The notes: generated by a model not told the origin, from the sequence alone. A DNA stretch of 64,000 nt from Algibacter miyuki (GCF_042427745.1 NZ_JBHMFA010000001.1); one strand, 5' to 3'. Counted from the stretch's first letter, positions 1 through 8,193 are shown. A program made the numbers and translations.

Positions 1-857
1 ATTAAAGTATAAAACCCAACCAGTTTATCTTCCAAATAATAACCAAAAATTCTAAAATTTTCTTTTAGTTGAAATTTCAAACTATAAAAATGATTTTCAG
101 GTAGAATGAAGGTGTTAAACTTCGCATTATTAGATACATTTAAATACAACTGATGCAATGTTTGACTGTTATTTTTAACGTCATCTATAGATAATTCAAC
201 GGCTTTTATACCATTTAATTTCTTTCTAGCCCGTTTATAACGGTCTCGATATTTTTTCTGTAATGCGGCTGTATAATCTTCAATAGTAACCCAATTTCTT
301 TTAACCGAAAATATCATATTAGGTTGTACCACAACCTGATGCAGTTTTGCAGCATCTAAGCTTTCTTTTTCTTTATGTATGGAATCATTTTCAAAATAAT
401 CTTTCAGCACAAACATTCTAATGGTTTTATTCTGTTTGGCTTTTATGATGGACTTTATTTCATACAAAGCCGTTTGAGTGATTTTAAAAAAAGCTTCCTG
501 AGATATGTCTTTTCTTTTAAAATATAATCCGTGTTGCCCAGTCTGCGTTAAATTCCCAATTACTAAAATATTTCCCTTTAAAATTTTAGAAATTAAATCG
601 CGTAAATAAGATTTTAAACAAGATATATCGGTCTTTCTAAACATATCTTTCAAATACAATTGTACCCGTTGCGTCACAGCTACACCAACCAAAATATCCT
701 TTTTAAAAACACCAATGTAAAACAACTCCAAATTATTTGGAGCTGCAATTTCCAACGCTTGTAAATAGGCCAGTTGCAAAAATACATCGTGCTTTACAAG
801 AGGATCCCAACCTTCTGGAAGGTCCTTAAATGAATAATAAATTTTATAATGTATCAA
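1..857 (-). CDS. FemAB/GNAT-like acyltransferase, C-terminus cut by window edge
   Basis: An open minus-strand frame runs from about 857 to the left edge without a stop (about 285 codons visible). The translation contains stretches such as KDLPEGWDPLV near the start and KKYRDRYKRARKKLNGI further on, followed by a region ending in FYTLI. The basic helix after a central fold and the overall pattern resemble FemAB or peptidoglycan-type GNAT acyltransferases found in flavobacteria. No in-frame ATG exists near the start. I chose the TTG at 855-857 because it lies just downstream of the terminator of the preceding gene. The protein would transfer an acyl or aminoacyl group, but its substrate is unknown. 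The 3' end is missing, so the family call is tentative. Confidence 0.55.
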   Translation of the reverse strand, partial: MIHYKIYYSFKDLPEGWDPLVKHDVFLQLAYLQALEIAAPNNLELFYIGVFKKDILVGVAVTQRVQLYLKDMFRKTDISCLKSYLRDLISKILKGNILVIGNLTQTGQHGLYFKRKDISQEAFFKITQTALYEIKSIIKAKQNKTIRMFVLKDYFENDSIHKEKESLDAAKLHQVVVQPNMIFSVKRNWVTIEDYTAALQKKYRDRYKRARKKLNGIKAVELSIDDVKNNSQTLHQLYLNVSNNAKFNTFILPENHFYSLKFQLKENFRIFGYYLEDKLVGFYTL

Positions 858-867
858 TAGAAAAATA

Positions 868-897
868 AAAGACTGAAAATTACAATTCTCAGTCTTT
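868..897 (-). terminator. Rho-independent terminator after the DUF1761 gene
   Basis: A 9-bp stem (AAAGACTGA pairing with TCAGTCTTT) with a short inner AATT/AATT extension lies 27 bases after the stop of the DUF1761 gene. On the minus strand it is followed by a T-rich run. It separates that gene from the acyltransferase gene. Confidence 0.75.
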
Positions 898-923
898 AAA
901 TATGTTAAAAGTTTACAAAAATA

Positions 924-1409
924 TTATTCCCAACCACAAATAATTGCGCCCATAATACCCAAGGTTACAGTCCAATATCCAGCATTTATAAAAATGTATT
1001 TAGCACTTTTACGCTCGAATAACGCATTAGTTCCAATAATGGGTAGCGCCACAAAAAGACCTGCTAAAACACCATGTAAACCGCCATGTTTATAGGTTCT
1101 AAAAGCATCCCCATAATCGTCCATAAAAGCATCGTAAGAAGGTAATGCTTTAGTAGCATCTCCTCCAATAAGACTTAACGCACCTGTTTGATGAATACTC
1201 ATTTGCATCATAGTCATTGCTAATAAAAAGGCAAAAATAAAGGCTAGAATAAAAATTTTAATCATGTTACCACCCTTAATTTGCGCATCCGTTATATTAG
1301 CTTCTTTCATCCAAACAGTGCCAAATACTTTTGGATTATACCAAATAAAACCGACCACTAAAGCAGAAATAGCAGCTACCAGAATAGCTGTAAAGTTTAA
1401 AAAATCCAT
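924..1409 (-). CDS. DUF1761 family membrane protein
   Basis: This 161-residue protein starts with a hydrophobic segment (residues 6-23) followed by the GFIWYNPKVFG motif, which is characteristic of DUF1761 proteins. Further membrane segments lie near 50-68, 109-127 and 140-158, giving about four in total. DUF1761 proteins are small inner-membrane proteins with no established function. The gene has its own terminator downstream and is separated from the next upstream gene by 56 bases. The ATG at 1407-1409 is the first start in the frame and puts the first membrane segment at the very N-terminus, as usual in the family. Confidence 0.8.
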   Translation of the reverse strand: MDFLNFTAILVAAISALVVGFIWYNPKVFGTVWMKEANITDAQIKGGNMIKIFILAFIFAFLLAMTMMQMSIHQTGALSLIGGDATKALPSYDAFMDDYGDAFRTYKHGGLHGVLAGLFVALPIIGTNALFERKSAKYIFINAGYWTVTLGIMGAIICGWE

Positions 1410-1465
1410 AGTAAAAAATATTAGTTAGTCTTTAAATGTACGAAAATAACTGCTTCTATAGTATA

Positions 1466-2548
1466 TTACCAACTTCCGCTAGCACCACCGCCACCAGAAC
1501 TTCCACCACCACCAGAAAAACTACTACTAGACGATGAACCTATATAACTTGAGCTAGAACCGCTAGAAGAAAAATTCTTGCTCATATATTTTTTATCATT
1601 CTTTAACAATGAAAATTTTAAAGGTTCGTATTTTATACTAGACCGTGTAGAAAAAACAATAATTAATGGCAGAATAATAAACACCAAAACAACAAAAATA
1701 ATGATGTTGCTTGAATTTAAAAAGGAGGCTTCTTCTAAAAGATCAAAAGGATCAATTACATCATTTTCATCTACTTGAGTACTAATAATCATTACTGCAA
1801 AAAACAGTGGCAAGACTATAAAAGGTAAACTAAACAACACCAAAAATAAGGACGAAATTAATATAAAAGGAAAGGAAACAACACTCACTTTTCCTGTTAT
1901 TAAACCTCTAAAAACATTAAGTACTTTTTTATAACCAGCATAAAACGTAAAACCTCCAGCCCCTATAAAAATGCTAAAAAATAGCGTTAGCGCCCCGCCA
2001 ATTAAAATTTTACCCCAAAGTGGCACTTCATTTTCTTCTTCAATTAAATTAGCAAACTCGTCACGGTATTTAGGATCGTCAATAAGTTTTACTATTTCCG
2101 AAGTTGCTAAGTTTACACCTTTAAAAAAGTCGCCTTTTTTAAATTCAGGCGTCATGGTTTTTCTAATAATTCGAGATGCAAAAGCATCGGTAACTATAGG
2201 TTCTAACCCACGGCCAACTTCAATCCTAAACTTTCTATCGTTTTTAGAAACTAAGATTAAAAGTCCATTATCGGCTTCTTTTTGTCCGAGTTTATTCCTA
2301 TTAAACACCTGGTAAGCATAATTTTCCACCGTATTATTTCCTAAGGAATTAATAGTTAAAACAACAATTTGATGCGTCGTTTCGGTTTCGTAAGCTTTTA
2401 GTTTTCCCCGAAGTTCTAGGGTTTCGCTTTCGCTGAAAAGATGAGCGTTATCGGTTACAATTTCGGTTAGAATAGGAAAATCCTCTTGCCCGTTGGTTTG
2501 TTGAAACCAAACAAAAAACAAGAGGATTATTAATTTTAATTTACTCAA
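1466..2548 (-). CDS. TPM domain protein with membrane anchor and Gly/Ser-rich tail (YgcG-like)
   Basis: The 360-residue protein has a signal peptide (residues 1-20), a TPM domain at about 25-165 (LRGKLKAYETETTHQIVVLT, ADNGLLILVSKNDRKFRIEVG) and several hydrophobic segments between about 175 and 300. The C-terminus is almost pure Gly and Ser and ends in GASGSW. This is the usual plan of YgcG-type proteins, whose TPM domain faces the periplasm and has been linked to photosystem repair in plants but has no settled role in bacteria. The start is a TTG (2546-2548), because a stop lies two codons upstream and no ATG precedes the signal peptide. It sits 21 bases downstream of glnS and may be cotranscribed with it. 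Confidence 0.82.
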   Translation of the reverse strand: MSKLKLIILLFFVWFQQTNGQEDFPILTEIVTDNAHLFSESETLELRGKLKAYETETTHQIVVLTINSLGNNTVENYAYQVFNRNKLGQKEADNGLLILVSKNDRKFRIEVGRGLEPIVTDAFASRIIRKTMTPEFKKGDFFKGVNLATSEIVKLIDDPKYRDEFANLIEEENEVPLWGKILIGGALTLFFSIFIGAGGFTFYAGYKKVLNVFRGLITGKVSVVSFPFILISSLFLVLFSLPFIVLPLFFAVMIISTQVDENDVIDPFDLLEEASFLNSSNIIIFVVLVFIILPLIIVFSTRSSIKYEPLKFSLLKNDKKYMSKNFSSSGSSSSYIGSSSSSSFSGGGGSSGGGGASGSW

Positions 2549-2569
2549 ATGTTATAAGTAAGCTTGTAT

Positions 2570-4579
2570 TTAATTGAACGTTTTAGCTTCTTCAACTAAT
2601 AACTCATTTTTATCTTCTAATGCTTTTTCAATAAAGGCATTAATATCATCATTTTTGGCCTGTCCGTTTTCTACTAAAACTTTCAAAATAAGGGTCACAG
2701 CAATACGCGTTCCTACTTTTTTAACAGCGGTGTTAAAAAGTGGTTCTACCTCATCATAAGTCACGTCTTTGGCTAGTTCTAAAATTTCAGCTCTAACTTT
2801 TAGTCGTTTTTCTTCAGGTAAATTTGTATACTTTTTACCTAATTTTTGAATGACATCAATCGCTTTTCTTTGCGACTGTTGTTGTGGCTTTTGCTTGTTA
2901 GTATTCGCATTTGTATTAGCTGCTGGTTGTGGTTTAACCTTAGCCCAAGAATCACGTAATCCAACGGTTTTATTAAATACTAACTTATCTGAAGCCGAAT
3001 CGTTATCCACATTAAAATAACCCAAACGTTGAAATTGGAACCTTTGACCTATTTCAGCATCTTGTAAACTTGGCTCAACAAAAGCTTCAACCAATTTTAA
3101 AGAATCTGGATTTATAAATTCCATAAAGTCTTTATCTTGATGACTATCTGGAGCTTCATCTAAAAATAAACGATCGTATTCTCTAACTTCTGCTTTTACA
3201 GCATGTTTTATAGAAACCCAATGCAAGGTTCCTTTTACACGACGTTCCGTATCATCGGAATAGGTACAATGTACTTCTGTAATATTACCGTTAGCATCCT
3301 TTACAACCGATTCTGCTTTAATAATATAAGCGTTTTTCAATCGTACTTCTCCGCCTAATTTCAAACGGAAAAACTTATTACTAGCTTCTTCTTTAAAATC
3401 TTCTTTTTCTATATAAATTTCACGAGAAAATGGCACTTTTCTAAAACCAGCGGCATCATCTTCTTGATTATTTTCAGCATCAAACCATTCCTCTTTATCT
3501 TCTGGATAGTTCGTAATTACCACTTTAATCGGGTCTAAAACCGCCATAACACGTGGTGCCGTTTTATTTAAATCTTCACGAATGCAAAATTCTAAAAGCG
3601 ATACATCTATCACGTTTTCACGTTTAGCAACACCTACAGTTTCAACAAATTTTCTAATAGCTGTTGGCGTATAACCTCTACGACGCAAACCAGAAATAGT
3701 TGGCATACGTGGATCGTCCCAACCATTTACCACACCATCTTCTACCAATTTAAGCAACTTACGTTTACTCATTATGGTGTAACTTAGATTTAAACGGGCA
3801 AATTCACGTTGTTTTGGTCGTAATTTATCTTCTGTAACTACTTGGTCTAAAAACCAATCGTAAAGCTCTCTATGAGGTTTAAATTCAAGCGAACATAAGG
3901 AATGTGATACTTGTTCTAGGTAATCACTCTCACCATGCGTCCAATCATACATTGGGTAAATACACCAATCGTTTGCAGTTCTGTGGTGATGTTTCTTTAA
4001 AATACGATACATAATCGGGTCACGCATTAACATATTTACATGTTGCATATCGATTTTAGCACGTAAAATATGTTCACCTTCATTAAATTCTCCCGCTTTC
4101 ATACGTTCGAATAAATCGAGGTTTTCTTCAACCGTTCTATTTCTAAAAGGTCCATCAACACCTGGTTGTGTAGGCGTTCCTTTTTGTTCGGCCATCGCTT
4201 CGCTAGACTGCGAATCGATATAAGCTTTTCCTTCTTTTATAAAATATACGGCCCAATCGTAAAGTTGCTGAAAATAATCGGACGAGAATAATTCCTTATC
4301 CCATTTATACCCCAACCACGATACATCTTCCTTAATGGCATCTACATATTCCTGCTCTTCTTTAGCCGGGTTTGTATCATCAAAACGTAAGTTTACGGGT
4401 GCATTATATTTTTCACCTAAACCAAAACTAATACCTATAGCTTTAGTGTGGCCAATGTGCAAATACCCATTAGGCTCTGGCGGAAATCTAAAACGAAGAT
4501 TTTCTTTTGGCATTCCATTTGCCAAATCTTCTTCTATAATTTGCTCTAAAAAATTGAGTGATTTTCTTTCTTCAGACAT
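2570..4579 (-). CDS. glnS: Glutaminyl-tRNA synthetase with extra C-terminal helical domain
   Basis: The enzyme charges tRNA-Gln with glutamine in the cytoplasm. The class I signatures are clear: PPEPNGYLHIGH at residues 33-44 and IMSKRKL (KMSKS equivalent) at about 269-275. The anticodon-binding beta-barrels occupy about 340-550. The protein is 669 residues, about 115 longer than the E. coli enzyme: a Pro/Gln/Asn linker (about 551-570) leads to a helical, charged domain (572-665). I chose the ATG at 4577-4579 (MSEERKSLNF) rather than the in-frame TTG at 4598-4600, because the TTG falls inside a promoter -7 box. The gene is divergent from the Zn-ribbon gene. Confidence 0.95.
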   Translation of the reverse strand: MSEERKSLNFLEQIIEEDLANGMPKENLRFRFPPEPNGYLHIGHTKAIGISFGLGEKYNAPVNLRFDDTNPAKEEQEYVDAIKEDVSWLGYKWDKELFSSDYFQQLYDWAVYFIKEGKAYIDSQSSEAMAEQKGTPTQPGVDGPFRNRTVEENLDLFERMKAGEFNEGEHILRAKIDMQHVNMLMRDPIMYRILKKHHHRTANDWCIYPMYDWTHGESDYLEQVSHSLCSLEFKPHRELYDWFLDQVVTEDKLRPKQREFARLNLSYTIMSKRKLLKLVEDGVVNGWDDPRMPTISGLRRRGYTPTAIRKFVETVGVAKRENVIDVSLLEFCIREDLNKTAPRVMAVLDPIKVVITNYPEDKEEWFDAENNQEDDAAGFRKVPFSREIYIEKEDFKEEASNKFFRLKLGGEVRLKNAYIIKAESVVKDANGNITEVHCTYSDDTERRVKGTLHWVSIKHAVKAEVREYDRLFLDEAPDSHQDKDFMEFINPDSLKLVEAFVEPSLQDAEIGQRFQFQRLGYFNVDNDSASDKLVFNKTVGLRDSWAKVKPQPAANTNANTNKQKPQQQSQRKAIDVIQKLGKKYTNLPEEKRLKVRAEILELAKDVTYDEVEPLFNTAVKKVGTRIAVTLILKVLVENGQAKNDDINAFIEKALEDKNELLVEEAKTFN

Positions 4580-4597
4580 ATTTAAATCAATAAGCTT

Positions 4598-4605
4598 CAA
4601 AATTA
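4598..4605 (-). promoter_or_regulatory. Probable -7 promoter box of glnS
   Basis: Read on the minus strand the site is TAATTTTG, a match to the Bacteroidota -7 consensus TAnnTTTG, 18 bases before the glnS ATG. I see no clear TTG box about 18 bases upstream of it, so the call rests on the -7 box and its position. Confidence 0.4.
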
Positions 4606-4691
4606 CATAAATTCAAGTTATTTTTGACCTATTCTAAGCAAGAAGCGTAACAAATTTGGATTAATTGTGACTAACGTTTTAAAGTTATAAT

Positions 4692-4901
4692 ATGAAAACT
4701 AATAATTACAGTTGTCCGAAATGCCAAAATAGAGAATTTGAAACCAGTGAAATGCGCGCCACCGGTGGAACATTATCTAAAATATTTGATGTTCAGAACA
4801 AAAAATTCACCTCAGTAACCTGCACTCGTTGCACGTATACCGAATTTTACAAAGCCAAAACAAGCGCCTTGAGTAATATTTTTGATTTATTTACAAGCTA
4901 A
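4692..4901 (+). CDS. Small zinc-ribbon protein (DUF2082-like)
   Basis: This 69-residue protein has two CxxC knuckles, CPKC at residues 9-12 and CTRC near 45-48, spaced as in a zinc ribbon, followed by YTEFYKAK. This matches the short nucleic-acid-binding Zn-ribbon family formerly called DUF2082. It probably binds one zinc ion, but its target is unknown. Its stop codon overlaps the ATG of folB by one base (TAATG), so the two are translationally coupled and very probably one operon. Confidence 0.75.
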   Translation: MKTNNYSCPKCQNREFETSEMRATGGTLSKIFDVQNKKFTSVTCTRCTYTEFYKAKTSALSNIFDLFTS

Positions 4902-5260
4902 TGGGAATTATAAAAGTTGAAAACATCAGGGTATTTGCACACCATGGTTGTTTAAAAGAAGAAACAAAAATTGGTAGTGATTATCGTGTAGATTTAAAAG
5001 TAAAAGCCGATTTACAAACTTCAGCAAACACAGATAAACTAAGTGATACTGTAGATTACGTGTTTCTAAACCGTATTATAAAAGAGGAAATGGATATCCC
5101 ATCTTACTTACTAGAAACGGTTGCCAAACGTATTTTAAACCGTATTTTCAACGAAGATAAAATGGTAAAAAAAGCAACTGTTTGGGTAAGCAAATTAAAC
5201 CCGCCAATAGGTGGTGATGTTCAGCGTGTTACTATAAAAATGAGTAAAAAACAGAAATAA
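4901..5260 (+). CDS. folB: Dihydroneopterin aldolase
   Basis: FolB cleaves 7,8-dihydroneopterin to 6-hydroxymethyl-dihydropterin and glycolaldehyde in folate synthesis. The 119 residues match the usual family length. Typical segments are visible: FAHHGCLKEE near residue 12 (family pattern YGYHGxxxEE), VDYVFLNRII, SYLLETVAKRI with the active-site Glu, and the C-terminal KLNPPIGGDVQRV. The ATG overlaps the stop of the Zn-ribbon gene. No other folate genes are nearby. The next feature is tRNA-Cys on the same strand. Confidence 0.93.
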   Translation: MGIIKVENIRVFAHHGCLKEETKIGSDYRVDLKVKADLQTSANTDKLSDTVDYVFLNRIIKEEMDIPSYLLETVAKRILNRIFNEDKMVKKATVWVSKLNPPIGGDVQRVTIKMSKKQK

Positions 5261-5273
5261 GTGAATTTATACA

Positions 5274-5302
5274 TTGTAAAATGTAAATTTTTTTTACATT
5301 TG
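5274..5302 (+). promoter_or_regulatory. Bacteroidota-type promoter of tRNA-Cys
   Basis: TTG at 5274-5276 is followed after 18 bases by TACATTTG at 5295-5302, a full match to the TAnnTTTG -7 box. The tRNA begins 16 bases after the box. The box position and spacing are those expected for the main sigma factor of this phylum. Confidence 0.75.
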
Positions 5303-5317
5303 CAGTCCACTAATTTT

Positions 5318-5388
5318 GGTGTCGTGGCCGAGTGGCTAGGCTCAGCTCTGCAAAAGCTGCTACAGCGGTTCGAATCCGCTCGACACCT
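5318..5388 (+). tRNA. tRNA-Cys (anticodon GCA)
   Basis: The acceptor stem GGTGTCG pairs with CGACACC, followed by discriminator T. The anticodon stem CAGCT/AGCTG encloses a 7-base loop with GCA at 5350-5352. The T arm is AGCGG-TTCGAAT-CCGCT. The CCA end is not encoded, so it must be added after transcription. A promoter lies just upstream and a strong terminator just downstream, making it a single-tRNA unit. Confidence 0.96.
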
Positions 5389-5392
5389 CAAC

Positions 5393-5427
5393 AAAAAAGC
5401 TTCCTAAGAAATTAGGAAGCTTTTTTT
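5393..5427 (+). terminator. Rho-independent terminator after tRNA-Cys
   Basis: A stem of about 12 bp (AAAGCTTCCTAA pairing with TTAGGAAGCTTT) ends in a run of seven T on the plus strand. It also has A residues on the left side, so it could work in both directions and serve the LysE gene on the minus strand. Confidence 0.85.
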
Positions 5428-5479
5428 ATTTGTAGTCGTTTATTTATAATTATTAAGAAAAAAATTAATCCAAAGTTCT

Positions 5480-6160
5480 CTAATTAATCGGACTAATTTG
5501 CTCCAATTTTTCTTTAAGTAGTTCCTTTTCCTTCGGAAAAAATCCTTGTACCAAAAGCAGCACGCCAAAGCCAAATATTACTAATGAAATGACTTTTTTT
5601 GTTTTATAAATAAGCCGCGGTGTTAGTTTGTTTTTTAGTTTTTTAGCAACTATAATTTTAGCTAAATCGGTTATAAAATAAACAATTAAAATAGTACTTA
5701 AAAAAACGATTACTCCATTTTTAGATGTGGTTAAAGAGTTAGCCAGAACAATAAAAGCTACCCAACCTAACAGCACACCAATATTTATAAAGTTGAGTAA
5801 AAAGCCTTTTAAAAATAACTTTCCGTAGCCTTTTTTTATTTCAACTTTATGATACTCACGCACAATTTCACGGAATGATTTAGATGTTTTTACGAATGAA
5901 ATAAGTCCGTAAACCAATAGCAATACACCGCCAAAGACTAAAAAGTTAGGATCGTCCTTTATTTTTTCAAGCAGTTTATTGGTACTAAAAAAGGCAACTA
6001 ATATAAAAATAATATCGGCCAACATCACGCCACTATCAAATATTAAAGCACTCCTAAAACCTTTTGTAGCACTGGTTTCTAACAGTACAAAAAAGACTGG
6101 ACCAATGGTGAAAGCTAGAATAATTCCGAAGGGAATAGCGGTTAAAATATCGTCGAACAT
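5480..6160 (-). CDS. LysE family transporter
   Basis: This 226-residue membrane protein has about six hydrophobic segments. Its N-terminus (ILTAIPFGIILAFTIGPVFF, residues 5-24) carries the LysE/RhtB signature in which a Gly-Pro follows the first helix, and FRSALIFDSGVMLADIIF continues the family pattern. Members export amino acids or related small molecules across the inner membrane. The substrate cannot be read from sequence. The gene stands alone, between a bidirectional terminator and a 465-base gap. Confidence 0.8.
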   Translation of the reverse strand: MFDDILTAIPFGIILAFTIGPVFFVLLETSATKGFRSALIFDSGVMLADIIFILVAFFSTNKLLEKIKDDPNFLVFGGVLLLVYGLISFVKTSKSFREIVREYHKVEIKKGYGKLFLKGFLLNFINIGVLLGWVAFIVLANSLTTSKNGVIVFLSTILIVYFITDLAKIIVAKKLKNKLTPRLIYKTKKVISLVIFGFGVLLLVQGFFPKEKELLKEKLEQISPIN

Positions 6161-6625
6161 AATATTGTAAACAAATTATACCAAATATAATTAGAGTCTG
6201 TATTATAAATGGTATTACAAAGTAATGAAATATTTTAGACACCCTTTTTATTTACACATCAAATTTCTAAATAGTTTTTACCGCTTTACTTTATAAGCAA
6301 GAAACAGCGGTATGTAATTTATAGGTTTTATAACACCTCAAAACTTTTATTTCTGGTAACATACTTTGTTTCTAATAAAAATAAACCACTAATTAAAACC
6401 TTGTTGGCATTCTTTAAGCAAACAGCTCGGGTAATATTTACCCAATAATCTTCTTTTTTATACACTTTTTACACAATAGAAATGACTCGTTTATTTTACA
6501 AAAAATATTAAACTACTATTTATCAATGTATTACATATTTTAATTGATTTCATTTTAGTTACGGCACATTTATTTCAATTAACTCATCGTAAAACAATTT
6601 ACAATAATTATAAAAGCATAAAATC
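6161..6625. other. Intergenic regulatory gap before the tandem PepSY-like genes
   Basis: This 465-base gap has no coding frame I can support. On the minus strand near 6182-6189 there is a TATATTTG box that may serve the LysE gene. On the plus strand it holds a sigma-54-type promoter match at 6404-6420 and an inverted repeat GGGTAA-TAT-TTACCC at 6429-6443. The remaining 180 bases before the first tandem gene are an AT-rich leader. Confidence 0.5.
6404..6420 (+). promoter_or_regulatory. Candidate sigma-54 (-24/-12) promoter
   Basis: The site reads TTGGCATTCTTTAAGCA. It has the invariant GG and GC of sigma-54 promoters separated by exactly 10 bases, and TTGGCA and GCA flanks close to the consensus TTGGCAC-N5-TTGCA. 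It lies about 205 bases before the first of four tandem genes, and a sigma-54-dependent activator is encoded just beyond them. The function is inferred from the match and the context. Confidence 0.5.
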
Positions 6626-6970
6626 ATGAAAAAATTAATTTTAACAATAGCGTTCGTAGCAGGTGGATTATCAACTTACGCTTTACAGATCAACCCAACT
6701 CAATCGGATATCACAACTATTTCTATCACTGAAGAATTTAAAGAAGTTGCTTTAGAAAACGTACCAACTGCAGTTACTGAAGCAGTAGCTAGAAATTTTT
6801 CAACAGCAACCTTAAAAAAAGCTTATGTAAACAGTGTTGAGCAATACAAACTTGAACTTACTATCGACGGTACAGATAATGTTGTTTATGCCGATAAAGA
6901 TGGTAACTGGTTAAAATTGACAGATATCGGAACTCCAGCTCAAGATACAGAAGAAACCATTGAACAATAA
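6626..6970 (+). CDS. Secreted PepSY-like small protein, copy 1 (most diverged)
   Basis: The 114-residue protein begins with a signal peptide (MKKLILTIAFVAGGLSTYA). Its single small domain (about residues 35-100: VPTAVTEAVARNF, YKLELTIDG, VVYADKDGNWL) follows the PepSY-like (DUF2874-type) pattern, in which a helix precedes a beta-meander and a terminal D-x-G-x-W/L turn. Such proteins are periplasmic or secreted; some family members resemble protease or beta-lactamase inhibitors, but no function is established here. It differs from copy 2 at about 16 of 114 positions, so it is the oldest or least homogenised copy. It is first in the array and nearest the sigma-54-type site. Confidence 0.8.
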   Translation: MKKLILTIAFVAGGLSTYALQINPTQSDITTISITEEFKEVALENVPTAVTEAVARNFSTATLKKAYVNSVEQYKLELTIDGTDNVVYADKDGNWLKLTDIGTPAQDTEETIEQ

Positions 6971-7006
6971 TAATTATAAATAGTAACCCCTTAAAACAAA
7001 AACATC

Positions 7007-7351
7007 ATGAAAAAATTAATTTTAGCAGTAGCATTCGTAGCAGGTGGATTATCAACTTACGCTTTACAAATCAACCCAACTCAATCGGAAATCACAACCA
7101 TTTCTATCACTGAAGAATTTAAAGAAGTTGCTTTAGAAAACGTGCCAGCAGCAGTTACTGCAGCAGTAGCTAAAGATTTTTCAACAGCCACTTTAAACAA
7201 AGCTTATGTAAACGGTAGCGAACAATATAAACTTGAAATCACTATCGACGGTACAGACAATGTTGTTTATGCTGATAAAGATGGTAACTGGTTAAAAGCA
7301 TCAGACGTTGAAGCGCCAGCTCAAGATACAGAAGAAACCATTGAACAATAA
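7007..7351 (+). CDS. Secreted PepSY-like small protein, copy 2
   Basis: This copy has the same 114-residue length and signal peptide as copy 1, with the mature part probably starting at LQINPTQS. It differs from copy 3 at one residue only (Gln instead of Glu after the Tyr-Ala-Leu). The acidic C-terminal tail DTEETIEQ is kept. Thirty-six bases of AT-rich spacer separate it from copy 1, with no terminator between, so the copies are likely cotranscribed. Its exact role is unknown. Confidence 0.8.
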   Translation: MKKLILAVAFVAGGLSTYALQINPTQSEITTISITEEFKEVALENVPAAVTAAVAKDFSTATLNKAYVNGSEQYKLEITIDGTDNVVYADKDGNWLKASDVEAPAQDTEETIEQ

Positions 7352-7388
7352 TAATTTATAAATAGTAACCCCTTAAAACAAAAATATC

Positions 7389-7733
7389 ATGAAAAAATTA
7401 ATTTTAGCAGTAGCATTCGTAGCAGGTGGATTATCAACTTACGCTTTAGAAATCAACCCAACTCAATCGGAAATCACAACCATTTCTATCACTGAAGAAT
7501 TTAAAGAAGTTGCTTTAGAAAACGTGCCAGCGGCAGTTACTGCAGCAGTAGCTAAAGATTTTTCAACAGCCACTTTAAACAAAGCTTATGTAAACGGTAG
7601 CGAACAATATAAACTTGAAATCACTATCGACGGTACAGACAATGTTGTTTATGCGGATAAAGATGGTAACTGGTTAAAAGCATCAGACGTTGAAGCTCCA
7701 GCTCAAGATACAGAAGAAACCATTGAACAATAA
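7389..7733 (+). CDS. Secreted PepSY-like small protein, copy 3
   Basis: This 114-residue copy is identical to copy 2 except for Glu at the start of the mature protein (ALEINPTQS). Nucleotide differences are few and mostly silent, for example in the codons for AENV and EAPAQ. This suggests homogenisation or purifying selection on the protein. The spacer to copy 4 is slightly different (AGTAAAACC instead of AGTAACCCC). Confidence 0.8.
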   Translation: MKKLILAVAFVAGGLSTYALEINPTQSEITTISITEEFKEVALENVPAAVTAAVAKDFSTATLNKAYVNGSEQYKLEITIDGTDNVVYADKDGNWLKASDVEAPAQDTEETIEQ

Positions 7734-7771
7734 TAATTTATAAATAGTAAAACCTTAAAAACAAAAATATC

Positions 7772-8104
7772 ATGAAAAAATTAATTTTAGCAGTAGCATT
7801 CGTAGCAGGTGGATTATCAACTTACGCTTTACAAATCAACCCAACCCAATCGGAAATCACAACCATTTCTATTACTGAAGAATTTAAAGAAGTTGCTTTA
7901 GAAAACGTGCCAGCAGCAGTTACTGCAGCAGTAGCTAAAGATTTTTCAACAGCTACTTTAAACAAAGCTTATGTAAACGGTAGCGAACAATATAAACTTG
8001 AAATCACTATCGACGGTACGGACAATGTTGTTTATGCCGATAAAGATGGTAACTGGTTAAAAGCATCAGACGTTGAAGCACCAGCTCAAGATACCGAGGA
8101 ATAG
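7772..8104 (+). CDS. Secreted PepSY-like small protein, copy 4 (slightly shortened)
   Basis: The protein is 110 residues and matches copy 2 up to DTEE, where a stop (TAG) replaces the last four residues TIEQ. It is therefore a 3'-trimmed copy at the end of the array, as expected where a tandem repeat meets unique DNA. A strong terminator follows 20 bases after the stop. The signal peptide and domain are intact, so it is probably functional. Confidence 0.8.
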   Translation: MKKLILAVAFVAGGLSTYALQINPTQSEITTISITEEFKEVALENVPAAVTAAVAKDFSTATLNKAYVNGSEQYKLEITIDGTDNVVYADKDGNWLKASDVEAPAQDTEE

Positions 8105-8123
8105 TATTATATACCCCTCTCTT

Positions 8124-8159
8124 AAAAAAAAGGCGTTTTAAAATAAAACGTCTTTTTTT
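8124..8159 (+). terminator. Terminator of the tandem PepSY-like operon
   Basis: A 14-bp stem (AAAAAGGCGTTTTA with TAAAACGTCTTTTT, one G-T pair) has a 3-base loop and ends in a T run. It closes the four-gene array and separates it from the response regulator gene. Confidence 0.85.
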
Positions 8160-8193
8160 GTGTTTATAAAATTTACCTATCCACTAAACTTAA

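Larger units (their letters stand above)
6626..8104 (+). repeat. Tandem array of four PepSY-like genes, period about 382 bp
   Basis: Four copies start at 6626, 7007, 7389 and 7772, giving a period of 381-383 bp that includes both gene and spacer. The spacers share the block AATAGTAA followed by CCTTAAAA and an A-rich run before each ATG. Copies 2, 3 and 4 are almost identical at DNA level and copy 1 is diverged. This is the pattern of recent unequal crossing-over in an array. Confidence 0.95.

Noticed and set aside
4580..4600. Upstream TTG start for glnS (7 codons longer)
   Set aside because: The codon lies in a TAATTTTG promoter box and the family begins at MSEERKSLNF.
6626..8104. Array as prophage, CRISPR or transposon-derived repeat
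   Set aside because: The repeat unit is a complete coding gene with signal peptide and spacer; no integrase, transposase, inverted ends or short spacers occur.
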